Source: Bacteroidota bacterium
GTDB lineage: Bacteria; Bacteroidota; Bacteroidia; Cytophagales; Microscillaceae
Length of the DNA stretch: 42,880 bases
Direction of reading: 5' to 3'
Assembly: GCA_004293265.1 (NCBI GenBank)
Contig: RDXZ01000024.1
Coordinates: forward strand, 1-42,880
Shown here: positions 24,404-35,000 of the stretch, one piece after another
How positions within the stretch are numbered: position 1 is the first letter of the stretch
Layout of the letters: every line of letters starts with the position of its first letter
The notes under the pieces: model-generated
The model's input: only the letters and a program-made list of their open reading frames with translations
What the model was told of the DNA's origin: nothing
The model's database searches: none
Made by a program: the position numbers and the translations under genes

Positions 24404-24446
24404 TTATTTTACTGCAAATTTATTTATTTTTTTTGAAAATAAATAA
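24404..24446. repeat. 43-bp direct repeat, right copy, carrying the module promoter
   Basis: It is identical to 22146-22188. The minus strand has the -7 element TAAATTTG (24415-24422 on this strand as its complement), giving a start of transcription near 24408 and a very short leader before the methyltransferase ATG at 24396. The flanks of the two copies differ at once on both sides, so the repeat is exactly 43 bp. Confidence 0.9.
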
Positions 24447-24660
24447 TAAAATAAAATATTTTATAAAAAAAATCATAAGCAATAAAAAAAGTGCATTTTT
24501 TATCTCCACACTTGGCGTATTTGTCTTACAAAAATAGAAAAATTATTGAAAAAAGAAAATTATAAATAAATAATTTGAAAAAAAATATTTGAAAAAAATA
24601 TCTATTGTATTAGAATTTATGCTTACATTTGCAAACAAAACAAAAAATTAGCACAAAAAA

Positions 24661-25158
24661 ATGTTTCAAATACAAATACAAAACCAAGATTTTAACTTTG
24701 AAAATACAGAAGAAGGAATTAAAATCAATCAAAAATTACTCGATTTAGATATTTTTGAACTCAAATTAAATCAATCTTATCATATTTTACATCAAAATCA
24801 ATCTTATAATGTTGATATTTTGAAAGCAAATTATGCTGATAAAGTTTTTTCAGTCAAAATAAATGGAAATATTTATGAAATTAATGCTAAAAATAACTTA
24901 GATTTATTGTTAGCAAAAATGGGAATGGATAAACTAACAGAAAATAAAACAGAAAACCTAAAAGCACCCATGCCCGGTTTGATTGTAGAAATAAAAGTAA
25001 CCGAAGGACAAAACATTAAAAAAGGAGAACCTATTTTGATATTGGAAGCAATGAAAATGGAAAACATTTTAAAATCCCCTGCTGATGCCACTATTAAAAA
25101 TATTCGTATCAAAAAAGGTGAAAATGTAGAAAAAAATCAAATATTAATAGAATTTTAA
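24661..25158 (+). CDS. biotin carboxyl carrier protein (acyl-CoA carboxylase type)
   Basis: A 165-residue protein with a C-terminal biotinyl/lipoyl attachment domain. MPGLIVEIKVTEGQNIKKGE and the biotinylation motif EAMKMEN (K132) are followed by IRIKKGENVEKNQILIEF. The N-terminal half (residues 1-90) is a beta-rich region (FELKLNQSYHILHQNQSYNV, FSVKINGNIYEI) like the small carriers of propionyl-CoA or pyruvate/oxaloacetate-type carboxylases. The MKMEN variant with the short form suits an acyl-CoA carboxylase rather than AccB of fatty acid synthesis (MKLFN). It lies 98 bp before accB, but with its own -7 element (TACATTTG, 24624-24631). A partner could be the carboxyltransferase at 28817-30385. 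Confidence 0.88.
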   Translation: MFQIQIQNQDFNFENTEEGIKINQKLLDLDIFELKLNQSYHILHQNQSYNVDILKANYADKVFSVKINGNIYEINAKNNLDLLLAKMGMDKLTENKTENLKAPMPGLIVEIKVTEGQNIKKGEPILILEAMKMENILKSPADATIKNIRIKKGENVEKNQILIEF

Positions 25159-25200
25159 AAAAAAATCTTATTTTTATTCTCATTTTCAATATTGATTTTT

Positions 25201-25208
25201 TACATTTG
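25201..25208 (+). promoter_or_regulatory. -7 element upstream of accB
   Basis: TACATTTG fits TAnnTTTG, 49 bp before the accB ATG. The -33 element is not clear. It would allow accBC to be transcribed separately from the first carrier gene. Confidence 0.45.
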
Positions 25209-25256
25209 CAACAAAATTAAAATATTTATATAAAATAAACAAATATTTATTCGCTT

Positions 25257-25748
25257 ATGAAAGCAACTGATATTCAAAGTTTAATAGATTTTATTTCTAA
25301 AGCTGGACTTGATGAAGTAAGTATAGAAACCGAAAATCTAAAATTAAGTGTAAAACGTTATTCTCAAATAACCAACGTAGCACCCGCAAATATTATCAAT
25401 TCTACTCCTGTGTACATACCGCCTGTGCAAGCACAAGTATCTGCACCTGCCCAAACACAAGCAGAAACTAAAGAAGTAGCCAAAGAAGCAAAATTAGACA
25501 CAAGTAATTTATTGACGATAAAATCACCAATGATTGGTACTTTTTATCGCACTCCTACTCCTGACTCTCCTGTTTTTGTCAATGTTGGAGATGATGTAAA
25601 ATCAGGGCAAGTTGTTTGTATCATCGAAGCCATGAAATTGTTTAATGAAATTGAGTCAGAAGTGGCGGGCAAAATCGTAAAAGTATTGGTAGAAAATGCA
25701 ACTCCTGTGGAATATGACCAACCCTTGTTTTTGGTAGAACCTAAATAA
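25257..25748 (+). CDS. accB: acetyl-CoA carboxylase biotin carboxyl carrier protein AccB
   Basis: A 163-residue BCCP of the heteromeric acetyl-CoA carboxylase, which carries carboxyl-biotin between AccC and AccAD in the first step of fatty acid synthesis. Residues 1-35 form the N-terminal AccC-binding region (IQSLIDFISKAGLDEVSIE). A Pro/Ala/Gln-rich linker follows (about 42-80), then the biotinyl domain with IKSPMIGTFYRTPTPDSPVFV and EAMKLFNEI with biotin Lys127; the thumb-like PTPDSP insertion is typical of AccB. It is followed 81 bp later by accC on the same strand, the usual accBC pair. Confidence 0.95.
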   Translation: MKATDIQSLIDFISKAGLDEVSIETENLKLSVKRYSQITNVAPANIINSTPVYIPPVQAQVSAPAQTQAETKEVAKEAKLDTSNLLTIKSPMIGTFYRTPTPDSPVFVNVGDDVKSGQVVCIIEAMKLFNEIESEVAGKIVKVLVENATPVEYDQPLFLVEPK

Positions 25749-25829
25749 TTTTGATGTTTTTTTGGAATTTTATCTAAACAAAAATCAAATATATATTTAT
25801 AATAGAACCTTTGACTCAAAAAAAATTGT

Positions 25830-27179
25830 ATGTTCAAAAAAATTCTAATTGCCAATAGAGGCGAAATTGCGTTGCGAATTATTCGCACTTGTAAAGAAAT
25901 GGGTATCAAAACGGTAGCCGTTTATTCTACTGCTGATAAAGATAGTTTGCACGTTAGGTTTGCTGATGAAGCCGTTTGTATCGGAAAACCTGCTAGCAAA
26001 GATTCTTATTTGAATATTCCGCATATTATTGCTGCCGCTGAGATTACAAATGCTGATGCTATCCACCCAGGTTATGGTTTTTTATCTGAAAATTCTAAAT
26101 TTTCAGCTATATGCCAACAAAATGGTTTTAAATTTATTGGAGCAACTCCCGAACAAATTGACCAAATGGGTGATAAATCAACTGCCAAAGATACAATGAA
26201 AAAAGCAGGCGTGCCTATTATTCCCGGTTCTGATGGCTTATTAGAGTCTATCGAAGAAGGAAAAAGAATCGCCAAAGAAATAGAATATCCTGTGATTATC
26301 AAGGCAACTGCTGGCGGAGGAGGACGTGGTATGCGTATCATCAAATCTGAAGACGAATTTGAAAAAGCGTGGAACGAAGCCAAACAAGAATCAGGAGCGG
26401 CTTTTGGAAATGATGGTTTATATCTCGAAAAATTTGTAGTAGAACCAAGACATATCGAAATTCAAATCGCAGGTGACCAATTTGGAACAGTTTGTCATTT
26501 GTCTGAAAGAGATTGTAGTATTCAAAGAAGGCATCAAAAATTAGTAGAAGAAACGCCCTCACCAATTATGACTCCTGAACTGCGAAAAGCGATGGGTGAA
26601 GCCGCTATCAAAGCCGCCGCCTCTATCAAATATGAAGGAGTTGGAACGATTGAGTTTTTGGTAGATAAATATGGGAAATTTTATTTTATGGAAATGAATA
26701 CACGTATTCAAGTAGAACACCCCATTACCGAAGAAGTTACAACTTTTGATTTGATAAAAGAACAAATTAAAATCGCCGCAGGAATCGCTATCTCAGGTAA
26801 AAACTATGAGCCTCAACTACACGCTATAGAATGTAGAATCAATGCCGAAGACCCTAAAAATAACTTCCGTCCAAGTCCAGGAAAAATTACAAATTTGCAT
26901 ATCCCAGGTGGGCATGGTATTCGCGTGGATAGTCATATATACGCAGGTTATACAATCCCTCCGAATTATGATTCAATGGTTGCAAAACTTATTGTCAGTG
27001 CGCAAACCAGAGGCGAAGCTATTATCAGAATGAAACGTGCTTTGCAAGAATTTGTCATCGAAGGGGTAAAAACGACTATTCCTTTTCACTTAAAATTGAT
27101 GGACGACCCAAAATTCAATGAAGGAGATTTTACGACTAAGTTTTTAGAAGATTTTGATTTTTCTGATTTGGATCAATAA
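25830..27179 (+). CDS. accC: acetyl-CoA carboxylase biotin carboxylase AccC
   Basis: A 449-residue ATP-dependent enzyme that carboxylates biotin on AccB using bicarbonate. The protein opens [20 protein letters not shown] (biotin carboxylase N-terminal domain) and has [10 protein letters not shown]. The ATP-grasp domain has [14 protein letters not shown], the glutamates in [14 protein letters not shown], and [14 protein letters not shown]. The C-terminal domain has [10 protein letters not shown] and [21 protein letters not shown]. The length is exactly that of single-domain AccC. An intrinsic terminator follows at 27209-27255, ending the accBC unit. Confidence 0.97.
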   Translation: MFKKILIANRGEIALRIIRTCKEMGIKTVAVYSTADKDSLHVRFADEAVCIGKPASKDSYLNIPHIIAAAEITNADAIHPGYGFLSENSKFSAICQQNGFKFIGATPEQIDQMGDKSTAKDTMKKAGVPIIPGSDGLLESIEEGKRIAKEIEYPVIIKATAGGGGRGMRIIKSEDEFEKAWNEAKQESGAAFGNDGLYLEKFVVEPRHIEIQIAGDQFGTVCHLSERDCSIQRRHQKLVEETPSPIMTPELRKAMGEAAIKAAASIKYEGVGTIEFLVDKYGKFYFMEMNTRIQVEHPITEEVTTFDLIKEQIKIAAGIAISGKNYEPQLHAIECRINAEDPKNNFRPSPGKITNLHIPGGHGIRVDSHIYAGYTIPPNYDSMVAKLIVSAQTRGEAIIRMKRALQEFVIEGVKTTIPFHLKLMDDPKFNEGDFTTKFLEDFDFSDLDQ

Positions 27180-27208
27180 GAATTTTGATATGATAACAGA
27201 CTTATCAC

Positions 27209-27255
27209 AAAAAAAATTGTAGGACAAATTAAAAACTTATCCTACAATTTTTTTT
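27209..27255 (+). terminator. bidirectional terminator between accC and ndh
   Basis: A 16-bp stem (A8-TTGTAGGA at 27209-27224 with its complement at 27240-27255) with a 15-nt loop and a T9 run lies 30 bp beyond the accC stop and 31 bp beyond the convergent NDH-2 stop. Confidence 0.9.
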
Positions 27256-27286
27256 TAAATCTAATTAAATACAAAACCAAAAAAAA

Positions 27287-28621
27287 TTACGATTTTGGAG
27301 TAATAGTTTCTGTTTTTTCAGCTTCGTTTTGGATATTTGTGCCTGTGTTACCAATAATCAAACGATTACTTCTATCATAAGAAAAATAGCTCCACATCCA
27401 ACTAAAAAATACTAATAACCTATTTCTATAACCCACCAAAGACATCAAATGCACAAACATCCAAATAAACCAAGCAATAAAACCTTGAGTTTTAAACTTG
27501 CCCATTTCAACTACTGCACGATTTCTACCGATGGTCGCCATAGAACCTTGATTAAAATATTTAAAAGGTTTGAGTGGTTTTTTTTCCATAATTTTTTTAA
27601 TATTTTTAGCAATTAACTTTCCTTGTTGCATAGCAGGAGGAGCCATTTGCGGATGCCCACGTGGATAATCTTCTGAAACCATCGAAGCCACATCACCCAA
27701 AGCAAAAATATCATCATATCCTTTCACTTGGTTAAATTCATTGACGCTATAACGATTGCCTTTAGCAACTGCCTCAGGATTTAAACCTTCTAAAACACAA
27801 CCTGTAACGCCTGCCGCCCAAATCAAATTTTGTGTAACTAATTTTCGTCCATCGCTTAACTCTGCTGTATAACCATCATAAGATTTTACAGAGGTATTGG
27901 TATGCACCCTTACTCCCATATTTTCTAAAAATTTTTGTGCTTTTTGACCAGCAGGTTGTGCCATGCCATTCAGAAGGCTTGGACTTGCCTCTATCAAATC
28001 CACGTCCATTTTTTTCAAATCTAATTCTTTATAATCAGTAGGAAAAACGTGATTGCGTAGTTCTGCCAATGCTCCTGCCACTTCAACGCCTGTCGGACCT
28101 CCACCCACGACCACAAAATCAATTAAACTATTGAGTTTTGCTTCATCTTCTACCAATAAAGCCTGTTCAAAATTATTGATAATTCGGTTACGTAATCGAA
28201 TAGAATCCTCAATTGTTTTCATTGGAAGAGAATTTTGAGCGATGTCTTTTGCTCCATAATAATTAGTAGTTGCTCCTGTGGCAATCACTAAAAAATCATA
28301 TTCCAGCACTCCGATAGATGTTTCGATATATCTTTCTTCTGGATTTACTTTTTTTACTTCTCCTAATCTAAAATAAAAATTTTTTTGATTATCAAATTTT
28401 TTTCTAAAAGGATATACGATTGAGTTCGTTTCCAAACCTGATGTCGCTACTTGATAAAGCAAAGGCTGAAAAGTATGATGATTATGTTTATCAAATAAAA
28501 CCGTTTGCACTTCAACTTTTTTCAACGCTTTTGCTAATTCTAATCCACCAAATCCACCGCCAATAATCACTACTCTTGGTTTACCAATATTAGGAATACG
28601 AGTTTGTTTTTGATTTTCCAT
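27287..28621 (-). CDS. ndh: type II NADH:quinone oxidoreductase (NDH-2)
   Basis: A 444-residue FAD-dependent enzyme that transfers electrons from NADH to the quinone pool at the inner membrane without pumping protons. There are two Rossmann dinucleotide folds: VVIIGGGFGGLELAKAL (FAD) and FVVVGGGPTGVEVAGALAEL (NADH). FAD-contacting motifs ATGATTNYYG, IWAAGVTG and IFALGDVASM are present, with the quinone-site-type region NQGSMATIGRNRAVVEM. The C-terminal tail FIAWFIWMFVHLMSLVGYRNR would attach it to the membrane. It is flanked by a terminator on its 3' side and is probably transcribed singly. Confidence 0.93.
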   Translation of the reverse strand: MENQKQTRIPNIGKPRVVIIGGGFGGLELAKALKKVEVQTVLFDKHNHHTFQPLLYQVATSGLETNSIVYPFRKKFDNQKNFYFRLGEVKKVNPEERYIETSIGVLEYDFLVIATGATTNYYGAKDIAQNSLPMKTIEDSIRLRNRIINNFEQALLVEDEAKLNSLIDFVVVGGGPTGVEVAGALAELRNHVFPTDYKELDLKKMDVDLIEASPSLLNGMAQPAGQKAQKFLENMGVRVHTNTSVKSYDGYTAELSDGRKLVTQNLIWAAGVTGCVLEGLNPEAVAKGNRYSVNEFNQVKGYDDIFALGDVASMVSEDYPRGHPQMAPPAMQQGKLIAKNIKKIMEKKPLKPFKYFNQGSMATIGRNRAVVEMGKFKTQGFIAWFIWMFVHLMSLVGYRNRLLVFFSWMWSYFSYDRSNRLIIGNTGTNIQNEAEKTETITPKS

Positions 28622-28728
28622 GATGTGTTTTATGTTTTTTTATTACTAAGGTAAATAATATTTGGCAAAGATAGTTTTTTTTTAGGTAAATACAAATAAA
28701 AAAGAATAAAATTTGTAAAAATAGTTAA

Positions 28729-28767
28729 ATTATACTTGTTTAAAAATTAATTTCAAACAAGTATAAT
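28729..28767 (-). terminator. 13-bp hairpin in the gap after the carboxyltransferase gene
   Basis: ATTATACTTGTTT (28729-28741) pairs perfectly with its complement at 28755-28767, with a 13-nt loop. It is downstream of the 28817 stop. There is no clear T-run on the relevant strand, so termination is uncertain. Confidence 0.45.
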
Positions 28768-28816
28768 CATTGAATTGATGGCAATTAAATTTAGAAAAAT
28801 AAGAATTATAAAAAAA

Positions 28817-30385
28817 TTACAAAGGAATATTTCCATGTTTTTTCTTTGGTAAATTGACAACTTTATTTTCTAACATTTCGAAAGCACGTATTAATTTATA
28901 ACGTGTTTCTTCGGGCATAATTACTTCATCAATATATCCTCTGTGTGCGGCACGATAAGGTGTAGCAAATTTTTTGGTATATTCTTCTACTTTTTCTTGT
29001 AATTTTTCGGTTGGATTTTCTGCTTCTTCAATTTCTTTTTTGAAAATAATTTCGGCTGCACCTTTTGCACCCATCACCGCAATTTCAGCAGTTGGCAATG
29101 CGTAATTCATATCTGCCCCAATATGTTTCGAATTCATAACATCATACGCACCTCCGTAGGCTTTACGTGTGATGACAGTGATACGTGGCACAGTTGCCTC
29201 ACAAAAAGCATATAATAATTTTGCACCATTGGTGATAATTCCGTTCCATTCTTGGTCTGTCCCCGGTAAAAATCCCGGTACATCTTCCAAAACCAACAAA
29301 GGAATATTAAAACTATCACAAAAACGCACAAATCTTGCTCCTTTTGTACTTGCATTAATATCCAAAACACCTGCCAAAACCGCAGGTTGATTGGCTACAA
29401 TGCCAATACTTCTTCCTGCCAATCGTGCAAAACCTACAATCATATTTTCTGCAAAATTTTTATGAATTTCTAAAAAAGTTCCTTCATCTATAATTGCCTC
29501 AATGATTTCTTTCATATCATAAGGTTGATTTGGATTTTCAGGAATGATTGTATTGATAGCAGTTCTTAATTCTGCATTTTTATTTTTGAATTGATAAGGT
29601 AATTTGGGTGCTTCTTCTTCACAATTTTGAGGAATATAACTCAATAAATTTTTTAAAGTTTGGATACAAACTACTTCATTGGCACACGAAAAATGTGTTA
29701 CACCGCTTTTAGTGCTGTGCGTAGAAGCACCACCCAATTCTTCAGAAGTTACTTCTTCGTTGGTTACGGTTTTGACAACTTTCGGACCTGTTACAAACAT
29801 ATAAGATGTATTTTCGACCATCATAATAAAATCCGTAATCGCAGGCGAATACACTGCACCACCTGCACAAGGTCCCATAATGGCAGAAATTTGAGGAATA
29901 AGCCCTGATGCTAAAGTATTTTTATAAAAAATATCAGCATAACCTGCCAATGAAAGTACACCTTCTTGTATTCTTGCCCCACCCGAATCGTTCAATCCAA
30001 TCAGGGGCGCTCCATTTTTCATTGCCAAGTCCATAATTTTGCAGATTTTTTCTGCATAAGTTTCTGACAATGAACCACCAAAAACCGTAAAATCTTGTGA
30101 AAAAACATAAACAGCCCTTCCGTTCACAGTGCCATATCCTGTAACCACACCATCACCCAAATAATATTCTTTATCTAAACCAAAATCTTTGCATCTGTGC
30201 ATCACAAAACGCCCAATTTCTTCAAAACTTCCTTCGTCCAACAACAATTCGATGCGTTCTCTTGCGGTCAATTTATTTTTTTTGTGTTGAGAATCAATAC
30301 GGTTTTGTCCACCACCTAACAATGCTTCTGCATTTTTGCGTTGCAATTCATCGAATTTATCTTGATGTGTGTTATTTTCTTTCAT
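28817..30385 (-). CDS. acyl-CoA carboxylase carboxyltransferase (beta) subunit, propionyl-CoA type
   Basis: A 522-residue carboxyltransferase of the PccB/AccD5/MmdA family. It moves the carboxyl group from carboxybiotin onto propionyl- (or acetyl-) CoA or, in decarboxylases, in reverse. Evidence: [19 protein letters not shown], the acyl-CoA/biotin site loops [58 protein letters not shown] and, in the second crotonase-like half, [21 protein letters not shown] and [15 protein letters not shown]. The biotin carriers and accC are 3-5 kb away. A partner carrier could be the 165-residue protein at 24661. Which substrate is used cannot be told from sequence alone; propionyl-CoA is the likeliest. Confidence 0.9.
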   Translation of the reverse strand: MKENNTHQDKFDELQRKNAEALLGGGQNRIDSQHKKNKLTARERIELLLDEGSFEEIGRFVMHRCKDFGLDKEYYLGDGVVTGYGTVNGRAVYVFSQDFTVFGGSLSETYAEKICKIMDLAMKNGAPLIGLNDSGGARIQEGVLSLAGYADIFYKNTLASGLIPQISAIMGPCAGGAVYSPAITDFIMMVENTSYMFVTGPKVVKTVTNEEVTSEELGGASTHSTKSGVTHFSCANEVVCIQTLKNLLSYIPQNCEEEAPKLPYQFKNKNAELRTAINTIIPENPNQPYDMKEIIEAIIDEGTFLEIHKNFAENMIVGFARLAGRSIGIVANQPAVLAGVLDINASTKGARFVRFCDSFNIPLLVLEDVPGFLPGTDQEWNGIITNGAKLLYAFCEATVPRITVITRKAYGGAYDVMNSKHIGADMNYALPTAEIAVMGAKGAAEIIFKKEIEEAENPTEKLQEKVEEYTKKFATPYRAAHRGYIDEVIMPEETRYKLIRAFEMLENKVVNLPKKKHGNIPL

Positions 30386-30759
30386 TTTTATTTATTTTTT
30401 GTTTTTTCAAAACTTTTGCAAAACTAAAAATATTTATCATAAAAAACAATTAATTCTTTAAATAATCTTGTAAATTTAAAATATTTGTAACTATTGACGT
30501 ATTTTTGGTGGAAACGTCCATATTTGCACAAAAAACATATCAATAGTTATGATTTTTTTTAAATTAGAGTGCAATTTCTTAAATATTTGTTAAAAAAATC
30601 AAAAAATATTATAAAATTAAAAGAGCATTTCCAAAGTTCAAACGATATTAGTGAAAATAAATCTAAAAATTAGAAATTTTTTTTGACTTAGCAATACAAA
30701 AAATAAAAAAAATACTTAATTTTGCACAAAAATAAAGAGCAATCATTGCTTTTAATCTT
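30386..30759. other. intergenic region between divergent genes
   Basis: This is 374 bp of AT-rich DNA that must hold promoters for the carboxyltransferase (minus) and the DHH protein (plus). For the latter a -7 element TAATTTTG lies at 30717-30724, followed by the ATG at 30760. A TTTG occurs at 30682-30685, but its spacer of 31 bp is too long, so the -33 element is unassigned. No gene was seen. Confidence 0.45.
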
Positions 30760-31773
30760 ATGAACAATATAGACGAGTATCGAAGTTTGATGTCCCAACC
30801 GCAAAAAGTGGTCATCACTACTCACCAAGTTCCTGATGCTGATGCATTAGGCTCAAGCCTTGCTTTAAGCCGTTATTTATCAAAATTAGGACATCAAACC
30901 AAAGTAATCACGCCCACTGAATATCCAAGTTTTTTGGATTGGCTACCTAAACCAAACGAAGTAATTGTATTTAATTCAGAAAATAAAACAATATGCGAGG
31001 AGCAATTTGATGCCGCAGATGTTATTTTTTGTTTAGATTTTTCTTCTTATCATAGATTGCAAGAATTAGAAAAATATCTTAAAAATACGAGTGCAAAAGT
31101 GGTTTTAATTGACCATCATCTCCACCCAAACGTAATAGCAGATTTTGAAGTTTGGCAACCAGAAGCCGCCGCAACAGCAGAACTTATCTATCAATTTATA
31201 GAAGATATGGGCGACAAATCGTTAATCGATACTCATATTGCTGAAGGAATTTATGCAGGCTTGGCAACAGACACACTTTCTTTCAAATTAGGCACAACCA
31301 CTCCTGATGCACACAAAATTGCGGCTAATTTAATACAATTAGGGCTTGATTCTGCCAAAATTCATCGATTGATTTATGATAATAATAGAGTAGAAAAAAT
31401 TAAATTTTTAGGATATATATTGCAAAATAAATTGGTGCATCTCCCTGAGTTTAAAACAGCTTATTTTATAATTACTGCTGAAGAATTAAAAAGATTTGGC
31501 ATGGGCTTGGGCGATACCGAAGGTATTGTTAATTATGCTTTATCCATAGAAAATATTGTTTTAGCGGCTATTATTATAGAAAGAGCAGAATATACCAAAC
31601 TTTCTTTGCGTTCTATCGCTCAATTTCCTGCCAATGAAGTAGCTGAAAAATATTTTCAAGGCGGAGGACATCGCAATGCCGCAGGCGCAAATTGTGCTGA
31701 AAATAGTCAAGAATTAGAAAAGAAATTTTTAGATGTATTGAATATTTATCAAAATCAATTATTGAATAGTTAG
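30760..31773 (+). CDS. DHH-family phosphoesterase, NrnA-like
   Basis: A 337-residue cytosolic phosphodiesterase of the DHH/DHHA1 superfamily, like NrnA (oligoribonuclease/pAp phosphatase), or a related cyclic-dinucleotide product hydrolase. The DHH domain (about 1-200) has the metal ligands in THQVPDADALGSS (H22, D26, D28), FCLDFSSYHR and the signature VVLIDHHLHP. The DHHA1 domain has the terminal FQGGGHRNAAGANC. Length fits NrnA (310-340). In Bacteroidetes, which lack Orn, such enzymes degrade 2-5-nt RNA, recycle pAp or hydrolyse pApA. It is a single gene, with its own -7 element. Confidence 0.9.
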   Translation: MNNIDEYRSLMSQPQKVVITTHQVPDADALGSSLALSRYLSKLGHQTKVITPTEYPSFLDWLPKPNEVIVFNSENKTICEEQFDAADVIFCLDFSSYHRLQELEKYLKNTSAKVVLIDHHLHPNVIADFEVWQPEAAATAELIYQFIEDMGDKSLIDTHIAEGIYAGLATDTLSFKLGTTTPDAHKIAANLIQLGLDSAKIHRLIYDNNRVEKIKFLGYILQNKLVHLPEFKTAYFIITAEELKRFGMGLGDTEGIVNYALSIENIVLAAIIIERAEYTKLSLRSIAQFPANEVAEKYFQGGGHRNAAGANCAENSQELEKKFLDVLNIYQNQLLNS

Positions 31774-31959
31774 ACTCAAAAATCAAATGTATGTTATTCT
31801 TATACGATAGAAAATCTTTTTTTTATCTATTTTATAACGCAAATTGATTAAAAATATGTGTTTTCTAATTTATATCCATCATTTTCGTAAGCAATATACG
31901 CAGGAAAAAGTCCTCTATGAAGTACCAGTGTCATTATGTTAAGGATTTTACTAAAAATT
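31774..31959. other. spacer after the DHH gene with a possible gene remnant
   Basis: On the minus strand an ATG at 31934 opens a 28-codon frame to a stop at 31848 (MTLVLHRGLFPAYIAYENDG, then YKLENTYF). The frame also stays open a further 25 bp upstream towards the palindromic repeat, so it could be the tail of a gene cut off at that boundary. Nothing proves it is expressed. Confidence 0.3.
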
Positions 31960-32023
31960 GTACCAACAAACTTTAGCCTATTGTGATTATTTTTGGAAAC
32001 AACAGGCTAAAGCCTTTTGGTAC
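31960..32023. repeat. 64-bp palindromic element, left copy
   Basis: It begins GTACCAACAAACTTTAGCC and ends GGTAC, with inner arms complementary (ACTTTAGCCT with AGGCTAAAG). It is similar to the reverse complement of 39268-39331 (about 50 of 64 positions identical). The central asymmetric part defines the orientation. Confidence 0.8.
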
Positions 32024-32075
32024 ATTTTTTCTTAACTTAATGGCTGTGGTAAGGACATAGACAATGGCTATGACT

Positions 32076-35000
32076 TTATTCCACAACAATTTTCCTCACT
32101 ACACGCATATTATTTTGAATAATATGAACAAAATAGATACCTTTTGGTAATGATTTGATGTTTATACTCGTTGAATTGCTTGTTTCATTATTTTTTATCA
32201 AACTATTGCCTTGTAATGTAAAGATTTCATACACAAAACCTTCTTTTGATGTTTTGATATTGATATTTTCATTGCTTGGATTAGGATAAACATTGACAAT
32301 ATTTTCACTTCCTTTGATAAAAATTATATTTGAATAACTAAATTCTCCATTAAAATCAATTTGTTTGAGGCGATAATAAGCATCATCACTATTTTGAGCG
32401 TTCAATTGATAGTTTTTGATGTTATTAGAATTGCCCGCACCGTCCACAAAAGCAATTTTAGTAAAGTTTTGTGCATTTTTACTTGTTTCTATTTCAAAAC
32501 CTTTGTTATTTATCTCTGTGGCAGTTTTCCAAGTGAGCAACACATTATTTTCATCTCTCCTCTCTCCTCTAAACTCTAAAAGAGTAATCGGTAATGGCGA
32601 ACTTCCACTACTGGAAATGACAAACTCGCTGAACCCATCGATGCCTGTGAACTGCACTATGCCTGTGCTGGCATTGGCACTGCTTCCATTGATAACGCTA
32701 CTCCACGCACCGCCTGAGTTCGAAGAGCGTTTGTTGAGTTTCAGGTTTGAGGGTGTAGTGGCATCTCCTGCGCTTACCTGCCCCGCACCCAGCACGAAAG
32801 TAGCCGTAACGTTCAAGCCTGTGTTAGTTCCACCATAGTTGTTGATAACCCAATAATATTTGGTATGCACGCTGTTTGCGCCACTTACCTGCGTGCCTGC
32901 AGGCAAGCCTTCCAAACGCGAAGCAACAACATTGCCCCCGTTGCTATTGCCAAAGTTCAGCGTAATGCCTGTGCCTGTGAAGGAATAGTCTGTTCCTGCG
33001 GTGGGTGTGCCTATTGTGAAACTCACTCCTTTGCTCACATTCGCACCCGAACCTACACGGATAGGCGTGTTTTGGAAGGTGGCAGGTTTATTGCCTACCC
33101 AATCGTTGGCAAAAGTAGCGTTGTTATCATTGAATTGGTAATAATTCGCCAAGCCTGTAGCCCCTGTAGGCAAGGTAAGGTGCATATTTTGGCGAATTTC
33201 GTCTGCTGTACGGGCTATACTCCAAAAACGTACTTCGTCTATCTCGCCTGCCCAATATTCATTCCCTATTCTAAAATAATCGGTGGGTGGATACGCACCT
33301 AAGTGAAAACTGGCTACGGTTTTACCATTCACATAAACACTCATGGTATTGGCTACATCAATGGTATGAGCTACGTGTACCCACGTTCCTAACGGCATCA
33401 AAACGCCTATATCCACGATATTTATTCCTTCATGCCAAACAATTAACTTGCCTACATGGTCTATGAACAATCCATAACCTCCCGTCAGAGGATTGCCATG
33501 ATAAAATATCAAGGCACGTTGTCCTGTAGGGGGCAAGGCATTTTGTTTTATCCAAGCCTCTGTCGTAACATTGATTGGCACACTCGAAAGCACGCTACTT
33601 GTGATAGCATATTGATTGATGCCATTCAGTTTCAGGGCATTGCCTCTGCGTTCGGTGGGCGAGGCATTGTCGTATATCACAATGGTGAAAGGATAGCTTT
33701 GCTCACAGCCTCCTGCCACATTGCGGAGCGTCAGCACAAAGTCAAACGTGCCAAGCGTGGTATTGGTAGGCAAGCCTACTGTGATAGGCGAACCCGCAAG
33801 TGGCGCATTGTTCACTGCCACGAAGTTAGGCAAGTTCGAGCTGAGGCTGTAATGCGTAGCTGTACCACTCGTGAGCGTATAAGGCACTTGGAACAAAGCA
33901 CTGCCTACCAACACATTGAGCGTGTTGTTCACTGTAGCCACCATAGAGGTAGTAGTCCATTGCGCATAGAGCGTTACATTCTCGGCAGGCAAGACGAGCA
34001 TACTGCCCACTGCATAGCTCGTGCCTGTGCCATTGGCTTTGGTGTTCCAGCCTACCAAGCAGTAGCCAGCCCTCGTAAGCGTGCCTGCACCCAATACAGT
34101 AGCCGAAGCCCCTTCGATGTATCGCGTGTTGTCGGTAGGCAAGTTCCCGCCTGTGCGGTCAGGAGCTAAGTACGCGATGCCATACTGATAGCGATAACGC
34201 AGGTAAGGATAGCCATCATTTTTAGCAGGGTCTATGCCCCACACATTCGTAAAATCCCACCCTGCACTCGTAAAGGTGGAGGCAGTTTTCATCTCGGCCT
34301 CCGTCTTGGGCGTGGACGAGGTTGATGTAAGCGTACCGATGTTCTGATGGAAATTTGCGTTGAAATTAACATTATAAATGTTACCCGCAATGGAATTCAT
34401 GTAAGGATTATGTTCAGGAGTAACTGTGTAATTTCGCTCAATATATCCATTCGAAGCCGCATCTATTAATCCACCACCTATATAGTCAAAGGTCACATCT
34501 GTATTAGCGACACCATTGAACACGGATACTCGTGCAAAGCAATCTTGTATTGATGCTAGTGAGCTCGTTCCAACCATTCCTCCTACGCCACCTAGGCCTG
34601 TTGATAGTATATGGATAGGGCTTCCTTTTGCATAACACCTCGTAAAACCACCCTCATAATGTCCTACTAACTTTCCTACCGCTTCTGTATCAACTTGGAC
34701 TTTTCCGCCTTCTACATAGCACTCTGTTATATTTGATAGACCTCCCACTCCATACCCTATTAGCCCTCCAACACCGGATTGCCCCAGAACTCCTGCTACG
34801 TCAATCTCTACCCCCACGCGGTTGATGGTAGCAGGTGCTTGTATAAATCCAAACAATCCAATGTTTTCTTCATAATGTCGGTTTATTTTCAAGCCCTTTA
34901 TCTTCTTGTAATTCCCATCAAACCCTCCTACAAATCGATTGCCATAAGCTCCAATGGGCAACCAAAAAGCTCCGCCATTGTACCCATACCCATTCGGCGC

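Noticed and set aside
33456-34169. A 237-residue plus-strand ORF and several others over 32.3-36.6 kb.
   Set aside because: All are antisense shadows of the giant surface protein, favoured by its higher G+C content; their translations show no domain.
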